DNA of 64,000 nucleotides, taken from positions 1,860,001 through 1,924,000 of the forward strand of contig OX638377.1 of assembly GCA_951813615.1 (NCBI GenBank), written 5' to 3'. Source of the DNA: an uncultured Latescibacterota bacterium. GTDB taxonomy: Bacteria; Latescibacterota; UBA2968; UBA8231. This document shows, piece after piece, positions 6,838-15,906 of this stretch (its first letter is position 1; every line of letters begins with the position of its first letter). The position numbers and the translations under genes are program-made. The notes below the pieces were generated by a model. It was not told the DNA's origin. It made no database searches and saw only the letters and a list, made by a program, of their open reading frames with translations.

Positions 6838-9264
6838 TCAGCGCAACAAGAGCAACTTGCGCACTTGGACTTGCTCACCGGCGCGCAGGCGATAAATGTA
6901 AACACCACTAGCTAGGCGCATACCAGCGTCGTTGCGCCCGGCCCAATGGGCCGTGTAGTGCCCGGCTGCGTGCCAGCCGCGTGCGAGGCGGGCGACTTTT
7001 TGGCCGGTGAGATTGTAGATGGCCAATTCGATGTCGGCCGCTCGCGGCAGTGCGAAGCGGAGGGTGGTGCTGCTGTTGAAAGGGTTCGGGACGTTCTGGG
7101 CGAGGGCGAAGGCCGCCGGTTGGTCCGTGCTGAATACTTCTGAGATGGCCGTCGGTACGCGCGGCGCGGACGGAATGCGCGTCACTAGGCGCACATCGTC
7201 TAAGTAGAAGGTGCCCGTCATGTTGCCCTCGAAGCGGAGGGCGTCGATCCAGTCCACTTGGTCGCGGAGGCCGGGGCCGTAGTAGTTAGGCTGATCGAAG
7301 GCCGTAAAGGGGATTTCCAGGACCTGCCATTCGCGGCGCTCAAGATCGATATGGAACTGCTCGGGATCGCGCGCCAAATCCACGCCGAGACCGTCAATGA
7401 AGAGGACGAAGATGGGAAAGGTGGGCAGCTCGGTGTCGCCGGGGTGGAAGGCGAAGCGCAGGCCGGCAAAACCGAGGGGATCGACGGGAGTGGTTGGACG
7501 AAATTCAATGGTCCACGGGGTGTAGAAGTTTTTGGGCTCCGCTTCGACAGCGACGGTGCGGGTGCCGTAGAAGATAGGGCCATCGCCGGTGACCTGCATT
7601 TGGGCACTGTTGTCGCCGACCAACTGCCAGTCGGCCGCTACGCTCTCATCAAAGACGGACAAGTCCGGCGGCAGGAGGGCGATCAGGTGGATAAAGTCGA
7701 TGCCCTTAAAGACGCTATCGACCTCTTGTTCGAGGCGCACGACCACTTTGTAGAGGCCCTTGGGCAGGTCGGCAGTCTCCAAACGGGTGTCGAGTTGGTA
7801 GGTCTGGTCGTCTAGGGCGACCAGCGGCAGATCTGCTGAGCCGCCTAGGGAACTTAGGTCTGCGGTTAGGCGCGGCGGTCCGCCGTCGGCGATGAGCCGT
7901 TCGACGCGCACGGTGGCGTGGATTTGGAGCGCGTCGCCGACAGACAGGGTGTCGGGTATCTGGGGTTCCCACGAGCCGCCGATGGGGCTGTAGGTGATCT
8001 TGATGACGAGATTATTGCGGTTATCGCTGGTGACGTATAGACTGCCCTCGGCATCGGAGGCAAGCCCGACCGGGAAACCCCAGACATCGCCTTGCGTCTT
8101 GCCGGCCTGGAAGCCGGTGATAAAGCTGCCCATGCGGGCGTCGCTGCCATCGGGTTGACTAAAGAGGGCAGCCACTAAGTAGCCGAGGTGCGACGAGAGC
8201 TTGGCTTTGCCGGCGCGGAAGGCGACGAAGGCGGCATTGTGGTAGCGGGAGGGGAACTGGTCGCCGGTGTAAAAGTGAAGACCCATCGGCGCGTAGTGAG
8301 CTGGCACCAAGGCCACTGGGCGTTTTTGGGTGGCGACGAGGAGGCTGTCTTGGTGGGTGATGGGCAGTACCTTTTCGTAGCCATCAATGGTAAAGTCGCT
8401 CCAGACTTGGTGACTGTGGACCAAAGGATAGCCCATAAAGTCTTGGTCGCCGATGATGTCAATCCACTCAGGCGGCCGCGTGCGGCCTTCGAGGTCGTGG
8501 CCGTTGTGATTGGCCCATAGCGCGTTGGTCTGCGGGTGGAAGTCCATGCCGATGGTGTGGCGGATGCCGGTGGCAAAGATACGGCGACCGCTGCCGTCGG
8601 GATTGAATTGCAAGATGGTGCCACGCTCGGGATGATGGGGTACTGGATTGGTGGTGTTGCCGACGACCTGAAAGCTCTCATCCATGCGGCACAGGTCGCA
8701 GGGCGAGCCGACCGACAGATACATTTTGTCGTTGAGACGATCGACGACGAGGGTACGAGTATCGTGCCAACCCTCCCAGGGAACGTCGGGCAGGACGACT
8801 TCTTCTTGTTCGTATATTAGGTCGCCGTCGGTGTCGCGTACGCGGATGACTTGGTGCTCCTCGGCGACGTAGAGCGCACCCTCGTAGAACAGGAGACTGT
8901 GGGCTTCTCTGAGGCCGCGCAGGGAGACAATGCGCTCGTCGGCAACGCCATCGCGATTGCGGTCGGGCAGGGCGACGATCTGGTCAGCGCCCATATTGGC
9001 CACGTGCAACACGCCATTGGGGTCAAAGGCCATAAAGCGAGGTTTGCGCAGGCCCTCGTGGGCGAAGACGCTAGCCGAAAAGCCAGGGGGGAGATTAAGC
9101 ACCAAGTCTTGGGGCACGGCATCGCGAAAGGGTTCGGGCACAACCAGCGGGGTCGGCTGCAATCCCAGATCGACTTCGGGGACTAGCGTTTCGGGTGGGT
9201 AGTCTTCGTCTTGGGAGAGGGCAGCAGTAGCGATGCTGAGGGCGAATGATAGGACGATGTACAT
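6838..9264 (-). CDS. Secreted glucose/sorbosone dehydrogenase-type beta-propeller with C-terminal sorting domain
   Basis: The start was placed at ATG 9264, which has AAGG just upstream and opens a signal peptide (MYIVLSFALSIATAALSQ); the frame extends further upstream to 9363, but that part is unlikely to be translated. Residues about 40-430 are a PQQ-type sugar/sorbosone dehydrogenase propeller: LPPGFSASVFAHEGLRKPRFMAFDPNGVLHVANMG, then GTILQFNPDGSGRRIFATGIRHTIGMDFHP. A ligand-binding-like beta domain follows. The last 80 residues (FALAQNVPNPFNSSTTLRF...GVYIYRLRAGEQ) form an FlgD-like type A sorting domain. It is an exported protein, probably oxidising or binding sugars; the cofactor cannot be judged from sequence alone. 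Confidence 0.8.
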   Translation of the reverse strand: MYIVLSFALSIATAALSQDEDYPPETLVPEVDLGLQPTPLVVPEPFRDAVPQDLVLNLPPGFSASVFAHEGLRKPRFMAFDPNGVLHVANMGADQIVALPDRNRDGVADERIVSLRGLREAHSLLFYEGALYVAEEHQVIRVRDTDGDLIYEQEEVVLPDVPWEGWHDTRTLVVDRLNDKMYLSVGSPCDLCRMDESFQVVGNTTNPVPHHPERGTILQFNPDGSGRRIFATGIRHTIGMDFHPQTNALWANHNGHDLEGRTRPPEWIDIIGDQDFMGYPLVHSHQVWSDFTIDGYEKVLPITHQDSLLVATQKRPVALVPAHYAPMGLHFYTGDQFPSRYHNAAFVAFRAGKAKLSSHLGYLVAALFSQPDGSDARMGSFITGFQAGKTQGDVWGFPVGLASDAEGSLYVTSDNRNNLVIKITYSPIGGSWEPQIPDTLSVGDALQIHATVRVERLIADGGPPRLTADLSSLGGSADLPLVALDDQTYQLDTRLETADLPKGLYKVVVRLEQEVDSVFKGIDFIHLIALLPPDLSVFDESVAADWQLVGDNSAQMQVTGDGPIFYGTRTVAVEAEPKNFYTPWTIEFRPTTPVDPLGFAGLRFAFHPGDTELPTFPIFVLFIDGLGVDLARDPEQFHIDLERREWQVLEIPFTAFDQPNYYGPGLRDQVDWIDALRFEGNMTGTFYLDDVRLVTRIPSAPRVPTAISEVFSTDQPAAFALAQNVPNPFNSSTTLRFALPRAADIELAIYNLTGQKVARLARGWHAAGHYTAHWAGRNDAGMRLASGVYIYRLRAGEQVQVRKLLLLR

Positions 9265-9425
9265 GGGAATCCTTGGGGTGGGATAGGTATTCTTTCCTAA
9301 ATTAGCATTTTTTGTACTAGGTGTGTCAATAATTCTAATTGTAGAATAAGTCGCCAGTGGCAAGTGCCCTATTGGAAGTAGACAGGCATTTTTTGCTTTT
9401 TACTCAGTCGGAGGATCTGATACTG

Positions 9426-10265
9426 ATGCCCCTGATGCCGCTTACAGGACGCCTTGTGCTGGGAATCGTCATGCTGGTTGCGGTGGGCTACGTTTTGGCC
9501 GCGGCCTATCTCTATTTTTTTCAGGAAAAATTCGTCTACAGGCCGAGTGTCCGCATAGAGGCTACGCCGGCCTCGGTGGGGATGTACTACGAGGAAGTCG
9601 CGCTAGTCGCCAGTGACGGAGTGCGGCTGACAGGGTGGTACTTACCGTTGACCGATGCGCGGGGCACGGTGCTTTTTTGCCACGGCAATGCGGGCAACAT
9701 ATCGCATCTGCTCGCAGTGGCCGAGGACGCCCACCGGTTGGGCTTGGGGATTTTGCTGTTTGACTACCGCGGCTATGGCCAAAGCGAGGGTACGCCCTCT
9801 GAGGAAGGTACGCACCGCGATGCAGAGGCGGCTTGGAATTACTTGGTGCAAGAGGCCGGGCTAGCCCCGGATCAGATTGCGATTATCGGCCGTTCGCTGG
9901 GCGGGCCAATCGCCGCGCGGCTGGCGCGGGACAAGACGCCGGCCGCCCTGTTTTTGGAGGAGACCTTTACTTCCATACCCGAGTTGGGCCAAGAGTTGTA
10001 TCCGATCTTTCCGGGCGACTTGCTCGCCCGCTATGAGTATCCCACGCTGGAGTACCTAAAGCAGGTACAATGCCCAGTGCTAGTAAGCCACAGCCGCGAC
10101 GATATGTTTATTGTCTTCGAGCACGGCCAGCGGCTGTACGAGGCCGCCAGCCAGCCCAAGGCGTTTACCGAACTGCGGGGTGGCCATAGTTCGGCTTTTA
10201 GTGAGGACGCAGCCATGTATGAGGCAGGGGTGGAGGCGTTTTTGACGGAGGTGCTGGGGTGGTGA
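9426..10265 (+). CDS. Membrane-anchored alpha/beta hydrolase (BEM46/ABHD13-like)
   Basis: The 279-residue protein begins with one N-terminal transmembrane helix (LVLGIVMLVAVGYVLAAAYLYFF) followed by an alpha/beta hydrolase domain. The oxyanion region reads FCHGNAGN, the nucleophile elbow GRSLGG (Ser about 157), the acid HSRDD and the final His in GGHSS, giving a complete triad. This pattern fits the BEM46/ABHD12-13 group of serine hydrolases with unknown natural substrates. GGAGG at 9410-9414 supports ATG 9426 over the upstream alternative at 9357. The gene is divergent from the sugar-dehydrogenase-like gene. Confidence 0.82.
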   Translation: MPLMPLTGRLVLGIVMLVAVGYVLAAAYLYFFQEKFVYRPSVRIEATPASVGMYYEEVALVASDGVRLTGWYLPLTDARGTVLFCHGNAGNISHLLAVAEDAHRLGLGILLFDYRGYGQSEGTPSEEGTHRDAEAAWNYLVQEAGLAPDQIAIIGRSLGGPIAARLARDKTPAALFLEETFTSIPELGQELYPIFPGDLLARYEYPTLEYLKQVQCPVLVSHSRDDMFIVFEHGQRLYEAASQPKAFTELRGGHSSAFSEDAAMYEAGVEAFLTEVLGW

Positions 10266-10346
10266 TGGAGGGGATTTCATGTATGACGTTACGTAGGGGT
10301 GACCGACCGGTCGCCCTTACCACAAAACCAACCTGTGGAGGTGGAA

Positions 10347-11567
10347 ATGAGCGAAAACAAGAAGGGCGAGGTCGTCCGATTGGCGATGGTGGGTTGTGGC
10401 GGTATGGCTGGGGCTCACTTGCGGGGGTACGAAGAGTTGTTGGAAAAGGGCGAGACGCGGTTCCGCATTGTTGCGGCTGTAGATGAGGTACCCGCGCGTG
10501 CCGAGGATTTTGCCGCACGCATCAACGGGTTTGCCGGCTGGGAGGTCAACTCCTATGCGAGCGTGGCCGAGTTGCTCGCAGGGGAAGACGCGCTCGATGG
10601 GGCCGATATATGCAGCCCGCATGGCTTGCACCACGTGCTGGCCTGCGAACTGCTGGAGGGCGGGGTTAACGTGCTGGTCGAAAAGCCGATTGGCGTCACA
10701 GTACGGGCTTCGAAGAAGATTGCGCAGACGGCGCAGCGCTGCGGGCGGGTCGCCGCCACGGCCGAGCAGTGCCGCCGCGCCTTGGGCCAGCGCACCATCC
10801 ACTGGGCCTTTAACGACGGTCTGTTGGGTGCGCCGAAGATGTGGTGGGCCGTGCAGGCCGGGTGGAACGATCCGACCCAAGTGCCCAATTGGCACTGGCG
10901 CATTGATCGCAAGCTGGGCGGCTGCGGTATGGTCATGGACAGTGGGGCGCACTGGGTTGATACCATGCGCTATTGGTTCGGCGAGATCGAGAGCGTGTAC
11001 GCCCGAGTTGAGCAGATCTACCCGCGCCCCCATCGCCAAGGCGAGGAAATTGTCAATAGCGCGTCCGAGGACTTTTGGACCAGCATATTCAACTTCAAGA
11101 GCGGTTTAATCGGTACGTGGTCGTGGACGATCAGTGCGCCGGGCAAAGGGTTTACCCAACTGACGCTGAGCGGCGAGAAGGGGTCGATCATCGACACGGA
11201 CATTTTCCATCCGGCCGCCTTTCAGGCCAATGGTGAGTGCCAGCTAGCCGACGGAACTACGCACAGCATGTCCGAGCTGCAAGAGATGTATTTGGCAACT
11301 CTGAGCGAGGAGGAAAAGGATGCGCTCTTCCCGTATGGGATCACCGGCGGCGTGACGCTGGAGTTGTGGGATTTTATCGACGCGTTGAGCGAGGGGCGGC
11401 CGGTGGAAATCGACGTGGAGGAAGGTTTGCGCAGCAAGGCCGTCAGCGAGGCTATCTACGAATCCGGCCACTCTGGGCAGGTGGTACAGGTCGCCGACGT
11501 GCTGGAGGGCAAGGTTGACGCATACCAGCGCGACGTCGATCAGGCGTGGGGGCTAGATACCGAGTAA
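10347..11567 (+). CDS. Gfo/Idh/MocA family oxidoreductase
   Basis: The 406-residue protein has the N-terminal NAD(P)-binding Rossmann motif VGCGGMAGAH, an ADICSPHGLHHVLA segment and the EKPIGVT motif holding the conserved Lys, followed by a C-terminal alpha/beta domain with GGCGMVMDSGAHWVDTMRYWFG, where family members place catalytic Asp and His. It probably oxidises or reduces a sugar or cyclitol; the substrate is not predictable. ATG 10347 was chosen because GGAGG lies 7-8 bp upstream. Its 3' end overlaps the convergent membrane hydrolase gene by 15 bp. Confidence 0.88.
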   Translation: MSENKKGEVVRLAMVGCGGMAGAHLRGYEELLEKGETRFRIVAAVDEVPARAEDFAARINGFAGWEVNSYASVAELLAGEDALDGADICSPHGLHHVLACELLEGGVNVLVEKPIGVTVRASKKIAQTAQRCGRVAATAEQCRRALGQRTIHWAFNDGLLGAPKMWWAVQAGWNDPTQVPNWHWRIDRKLGGCGMVMDSGAHWVDTMRYWFGEIESVYARVEQIYPRPHRQGEEIVNSASEDFWTSIFNFKSGLIGTWSWTISAPGKGFTQLTLSGEKGSIIDTDIFHPAAFQANGECQLADGTTHSMSELQEMYLATLSEEEKDALFPYGITGGVTLELWDFIDALSEGRPVEIDVEEGLRSKAVSEAIYESGHSGQVVQVADVLEGKVDAYQRDVDQAWGLDTE

Positions 11568-12563
11568 GCGATTCCAGAGCCGCTTTAGGGCTTGGTCTTC
11601 GAACGGGTTGCTGTCGATTTGCTGGAGGTCGGCGATGCGCTCGGGATGGGATGGATCCGGCAACAGGTGGAACGCGAAGAGGTAGGTGCCGGTGGAGTCG
11701 AGATAGAAGTCGGAGCGGCCAAAGCGCAGGTCGTAGAAGTAGAGTGCGTCGTCGCGGCGCTCGACTCGATAGTACCCGCGGGAAAACCAGAACAGGCGCT
11801 GGATGGGTGGGTCGTCGCGTCGGGGGGCGATGAGGTGGGTGTTGCGCTCTATGCGGCGGAAGCGGATCGCCGAGTCGTCGCCGAGTAGGGAGTACAGCCC
11901 GGCCCACACGTGGTCGTCCTCACCAGCCAAGCCCGACCACAGCACGGCGTTGAACGGGGTCGGCACGACGTGCAGGCGCTCGTAGGGGATACCCTGGTCC
12001 GCGAGGGCGAGGGCAAAGGTGCTGCGCACGTGCAGGCAAATTGCGGTGGTAGTGAGCAGATACGCCGTGCTCACGCACAGGCCCAGCGCGTTGAGCCGCC
12101 GTCGCCAGTGCAGTTGCCGCTGGAATAGGGCGGCGATGAGGCCGACGGCTAAGGGCAGAGTATAGAGCGGGTCTATGACGAAGATGGAACCAAAGGCGAC
12201 CGGATAATTGCTGAACGGACTGAACAGTTGGGTGCCGTACCCGGTGAAGCAGTCGAGGAGGGCGTGCGTGAGAATTGCCCAGAACGCCAGCGCGGACCAC
12301 TCGCGCCAGCTCGCGGCGCGGTGTAGCTTAGAAAGCGCCCAGCCGATCCCGAGGCCGCCGCCGACCGCAAAGAGCAGGGAGTGCGACACCCAGCGGTGAA
12401 AGCCCAATTGGTCAGTCCCCGACAGAAAGGCCGCGCCCAATACGTCGAGGTCTGGGAGGATGCCCAAGGCCGCGCCCCACAGGGGAGCCTTGTTGCCAAC
12501 CTTGTTGCCTAAGACCTTTTCGCCGACGGCTGCGCCGAGTGCGATTTGCGTAACGCTATCCAT
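11553..12563 (-). CDS. Membrane-bound metal-dependent hydrolase, YdjM/DUF457 type
   Basis: The 336-residue protein starts MDSVTQIALGAAVGEKVLG and contains LGILPDLDVLG and HRWVSHSLLFAVGGG. This His/Asp-rich pattern between membrane helices is typical of LexA-regulated YdjM and related DUF457 proteins. Several hydrophobic segments follow (for example ALAFWAILTHALLDCFTGYGTQLF), then a C-terminal hydrophilic domain of about 130 residues. The biochemical role of the family is not established. The start at 12563 lies only 13 bp from the TTG start of the divergent oxygenase gene, so the two share a very short promoter region. Confidence 0.8.
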   Translation of the reverse strand: MDSVTQIALGAAVGEKVLGNKVGNKAPLWGAALGILPDLDVLGAAFLSGTDQLGFHRWVSHSLLFAVGGGLGIGWALSKLHRAASWREWSALAFWAILTHALLDCFTGYGTQLFSPFSNYPVAFGSIFVIDPLYTLPLAVGLIAALFQRQLHWRRRLNALGLCVSTAYLLTTTAICLHVRSTFALALADQGIPYERLHVVPTPFNAVLWSGLAGEDDHVWAGLYSLLGDDSAIRFRRIERNTHLIAPRRDDPPIQRLFWFSRGYYRVERRDDALYFYDLRFGRSDFYLDSTGTYLFAFHLLPDPSHPERIADLQQIDSNPFEDQALKRLWNRLLGI

Positions 12564-12576
12564 AGGAGCTTTTGAT

Positions 12577-13404
12577 TTGCAGAGAACAACGTACGAAGAA
12601 AACGCCGCGAGTGCATTGTGGCGGCCCGTGGGACCGGACGAGTGCGCCGACCCGCTCCGCGCCTTGGCTCGGGCGGAGATACCGGCGATCCTGCTGCCCC
12701 AGGTCTGCACGCCGATCGACTGTCAGCGGCTGATGGAGCGCTTTGCCGAGCGTGGGTTGCTGCGTGCATCGGGCGACGAGCGCTCGCGCATCGACATTGG
12801 CACTAGCCTCGGCAATTTGGGGGGCGACCAAGAGGCATTTTTGGCTGATGCGGAGGCGACGCACGCGCTTTTTGCCGCCCTTTTTGAGGGTTTGATTGAC
12901 CCAGTGCAGTTGCTCTATCGGCGCTTGCAGGCGTTGGCACCGAACAAGGCGGTTAAGACGGCGCGCGAGCGCGATGGGCGCTTGTACGGCCCAGCCATCT
13001 TTCGCATCCATTACGAGAGCCATTCCTATAGTCCGCACATCGACCACGTAGTTCTGCGCGAAAAGCGGTTCAACTACGAGGTGGCGCGCTTTACCCACCA
13101 ATTTGCCGGCGTGCTGTGCGTGCAGAACGCGGATTCTGCGGGGCCTGGGGTACAAGCCGTGTTGCATCGCTGCCTGTGGAGCGAGGAGGTACAGCCGTAT
13201 ATCGCCGAGGGCCGTTTTCACGAGTATGCGGCTGCACAGGGCGTGGAGCACTGCGAGGTCGCGTTAGAGCCGGGCGATTTGTATTTCTTCAATACGCGCT
13301 GCATCCACGAGGTCCCGGCAGTACAGGGGGACGATCCGCGGGCGGTGCTCGCCGTCTTCATTGGCTATGCCGAAGACGACGACGAAATCTACGTGTGGTC
13401 TTAA
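12577..13404 (+). CDS. Fe(II)/2-oxoglutarate-dependent oxygenase
   Basis: A double-stranded beta-helix oxygenase of 275 residues. The metal triad is visible: HxD in SPHIDHVV and the distal His in FFNTRCIHEVPAV, with an Arg in DDPRAVLAVF for 2-oxoglutarate. AGGAG at 12564-12568 sits 8 bp before TTG 12577, which I take as the start; the longer open frame would overlap the divergent hydrolase. It heads a tight three-gene operon: 3 bp separate it from the HisC-like aminotransferase. The likely role is hydroxylation of an amino-acid-like or amine substrate handled by the two aminotransferases. Confidence 0.75.
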   Translation: MQRTTYEENAASALWRPVGPDECADPLRALARAEIPAILLPQVCTPIDCQRLMERFAERGLLRASGDERSRIDIGTSLGNLGGDQEAFLADAEATHALFAALFEGLIDPVQLLYRRLQALAPNKAVKTARERDGRLYGPAIFRIHYESHSYSPHIDHVVLREKRFNYEVARFTHQFAGVLCVQNADSAGPGVQAVLHRCLWSEEVQPYIAEGRFHEYAAAQGVEHCEVALEPGDLYFFNTRCIHEVPAVQGDDPRAVLAVFIGYAEDDDEIYVWS

Positions 13405-13407
13405 CTC

Positions 13408-14511
13408 GTGTTGCCGTTTACGCGCATCGTCCGCGCTCTGCCAGCGACCGTTCCTTTTGTGCCGCCCGAGGCGTTGGAAAGGGAGCAGGGGCAGCCGCTC
13501 GCTCTGCGGGTTGGGGCTAACGAGAGCAATTTCGGGATTTCACCGCGGGCGCGGCAGGCCATGGTGGAGGCGGTGGATCAAGTGCATTGGTACAACGACC
13601 CGGAGGGGTACGAACTGCGCTCGGCGTTGGCGGTGCGGCACGGGGTGACGCGGGAAGAGGTCGCCTTGGGTGCGGGCATTGACGAAATCTTGGGGCTTTT
13701 GGTGCGCCTTTTTGCCGAGCCGGGCGACGCGGTGGTGACGTCGCTGGGGGCCTATCCCACGTTTAACTACCACGTCGAGGGGCACGGGGCGGTGTTACAC
13801 AAGGTGCCCTATCGCGCGGATCGGGAGGACTTGCCGGCTCTGTTGGATAAGGCACGGGAAGTGCGCCCCAAGCTGATCTACGTGGCTAATCCCGACAATC
13901 CCATGGGCACCTATCAGCGGGCCGACGAGTTGCGGGATTTTATCGCGGAATTGCCACCGAATTGTGTGTTTCTGCTCGACGAGGCATATATCGACTTTGC
14001 GCCGGAGGATGATCTATTGCCGCTGGACACTGAACGGGCACAGGTGGTGCGGCTGCGGACGTTTTCCAAGGCGCACGGCATGGCAGGGGCTAGGGTCGGC
14101 TATGCGCTGGCGCACCGCGATATGGTGGCCGCGCTCGACAAGGTACGCAATCACTTTGGCGTCAATCGCATCGCCCAAGCTGGCGCACTTGCTTCGCTGG
14201 GCGACGATGAGTTCGTGCGCTCAGTGGTGCGGCAAGTGGAGGAAGGTCGGTGGGAGTACGCGCAGTTAGCGGCGGAATTGGGGCTGAAAACGGTGCCTTC
14301 GGCGACTAATTTCGTGGCGCTCGACGTGGGTAGTGGCGAGCGAGCGCGGCGTCTGATGCAGGTGCTTTTACAACATGGAGTCTTCGTGCGGATGCCGGGC
14401 GTGGCTCCGCTCGACCGCTGCATCCGTCTAACCGTGGGGCCGGCAGCCGAGCGGCAAGCCTTTGCGAAGGTGCTGCGCGAGGTGTTGCCGCAGTTAAATG
14501 AGGATGGATGA
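13408..14511 (+). CDS. Histidinol-phosphate aminotransferase-like PLP enzyme
   Basis: A fold-type I aminotransferase of 367 residues starting at GTG 13408. Family features are LGAGIDEIL, YVANPDNPMG (the Asn that contacts PLP), LLDEAYIDF (PLP Asp) and FSKAHGMAGARVGY with the Schiff-base Lys at about 221. These fit the HisC family. No his genes are nearby; instead the gene lies between an Fe/2OG oxygenase and a class III aminotransferase, so a role in a specialised amine or amino-acid pathway is as likely as histidine synthesis. Its stop overlaps the next start (ATGA at 14508-14511), indicating translational coupling. Confidence 0.85.
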   Translation: MLPFTRIVRALPATVPFVPPEALEREQGQPLALRVGANESNFGISPRARQAMVEAVDQVHWYNDPEGYELRSALAVRHGVTREEVALGAGIDEILGLLVRLFAEPGDAVVTSLGAYPTFNYHVEGHGAVLHKVPYRADREDLPALLDKAREVRPKLIYVANPDNPMGTYQRADELRDFIAELPPNCVFLLDEAYIDFAPEDDLLPLDTERAQVVRLRTFSKAHGMAGARVGYALAHRDMVAALDKVRNHFGVNRIAQAGALASLGDDEFVRSVVRQVEEGRWEYAQLAAELGLKTVPSATNFVALDVGSGERARRLMQVLLQHGVFVRMPGVAPLDRCIRLTVGPAAERQAFAKVLREVLPQLNEDG

Positions 14512-15872
14512 ATATGACCGCCACCGATCCAGCGCTTCTCCACCGTGACCCGCACTACACTTACCCGGTTCTCGTCAAAGGCGAGGGGATTTATTTGTAC
14601 GACGAAGCGGGCAATCGCTATATCGACGGCACGGCTGGGGCTGGCAACGTCACCTTGGGCCACGGTCGCCATGAAGTCGTTGAGGCGATGGCCGCTCAGG
14701 GACGGGAACTGGCCTATTGCTTTTCGACGTTCTTTACCAACCAGCCAGCCCTTGAGTATGCCCACCGCTTGGCCGAACTAGCCCCCGGAGATTTGAACCA
14801 CGCGTACTTTGTCTCGGGCGGGTCCGAAGGCGTGGAGACGGCTATTAAACTGGCCCGCTTGTACCATGTGCAGCGAGTGCAGGCGCAAAAGCACCAGATT
14901 ATTGGTCGCTGGCGCGGCTATCACGGCGCTACTTTGGGTGCTTTGGCGGCGACTGGGATGCCGGGACTGCGAGCACCTTTTGAGCCGTATCTACCGGCTT
15001 TTCCGCACATTGCCTCGTGCTATCCCTATCGCTGCGCGTTTGCCGGTTGCGAAGATCGCTGCAATTTGACCTGCGCCCGCCAGTTAGAAGAGACCATCCG
15101 CGAGGTCGGGGCCGACAACATCGCCGCTTTTATCGCCGAGCCGGTGGTAATGGCTGGGGTCGCCGCCGGGGTACCGCCGCCCGATTACTACCCTCTCATC
15201 CGCCAGATCTGCGACGAGCACGACGTCCTCTTCATTGCCGACGAGATCATCACTGGCTTTGGCCGCACCGGCAAACTTTTTGCCATTGAGCACTGGGATG
15301 TGGTGCCCGATATGATTGTTTTCGGCAAAGGGGCCAGCAGTGGATACGCGCCCTTGGGAGGGGTGTTGCTAAGCGAACAGATGCGGCGGGATCTCACGCG
15401 CAGCGGCCAAGCTCTGCCGCACGTTTTTACCTATGTCAACAACCCCGTGTCTATGCGCGCTGGCTTGGCCGTCCTGGACCTGCTGGAAGAAGAAAGCATC
15501 GTGGAACACGCCGCTCAGGTGGGGGGCTATTTGCAGGAAAAGGCCCAGGGCTTGACGCGCCACGCTTGCGTCGGCCAAGTGCGCGGCAAGAGTCTAATGC
15601 TGGGTATTGAACTGGTCCAGGATCGCCGTAGCCGCAAGCCTTTCCCCCCTGAGTGGGGTGTGTCGCGGCGCGTGCCCCAACTGACCTTGGAACGGGGTTT
15701 GGCCATTTCGGGCGCTAGCGGGGGAGCCGATTGGGTTGCGGGCGACGATTTGCGCTTTTATCCGCCGTTGATCATTACGAAAGAACAGCTCGACGAATCC
15801 CTAGCTATCATCGACGAGTGTTTGGAATTGCTGGAAGAGGAATTGCGGCAAAAGGGCTGGGTACCGACTTAG
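14508..15872 (+). CDS. Class III aminotransferase
   Basis: The 454-residue PLP enzyme has class III features: GTAGAGNVTLGHGRHEV, FVSGGSEGVETAIKLAR, FIADEIITGFGRTGKLFA (PLP Asp) and VFGKGASSGYAPLGG with the catalytic Lys at about 274. The group includes omega-amino-acid and taurine/beta-alanine:pyruvate transaminases. A Cys-rich segment (SCYPYRCAFAGCEDRCNLTCA) is seen in several such enzymes. It is the last gene of the oxygenase/HisC-like/class III operon and probably transaminates a terminal amine or keto acid; the exact substrate is unknown. Confidence 0.87.
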   Translation: MNMTATDPALLHRDPHYTYPVLVKGEGIYLYDEAGNRYIDGTAGAGNVTLGHGRHEVVEAMAAQGRELAYCFSTFFTNQPALEYAHRLAELAPGDLNHAYFVSGGSEGVETAIKLARLYHVQRVQAQKHQIIGRWRGYHGATLGALAATGMPGLRAPFEPYLPAFPHIASCYPYRCAFAGCEDRCNLTCARQLEETIREVGADNIAAFIAEPVVMAGVAAGVPPPDYYPLIRQICDEHDVLFIADEIITGFGRTGKLFAIEHWDVVPDMIVFGKGASSGYAPLGGVLLSEQMRRDLTRSGQALPHVFTYVNNPVSMRAGLAVLDLLEEESIVEHAAQVGGYLQEKAQGLTRHACVGQVRGKSLMLGIELVQDRRSRKPFPPEWGVSRRVPQLTLERGLAISGASGGADWVAGDDLRFYPPLIITKEQLDESLAIIDECLELLEEELRQKGWVPT

Positions 15873-15906
15873 TTCAGCGTTCCGCAACTGAAACCGCGAA
15901 ACGACC

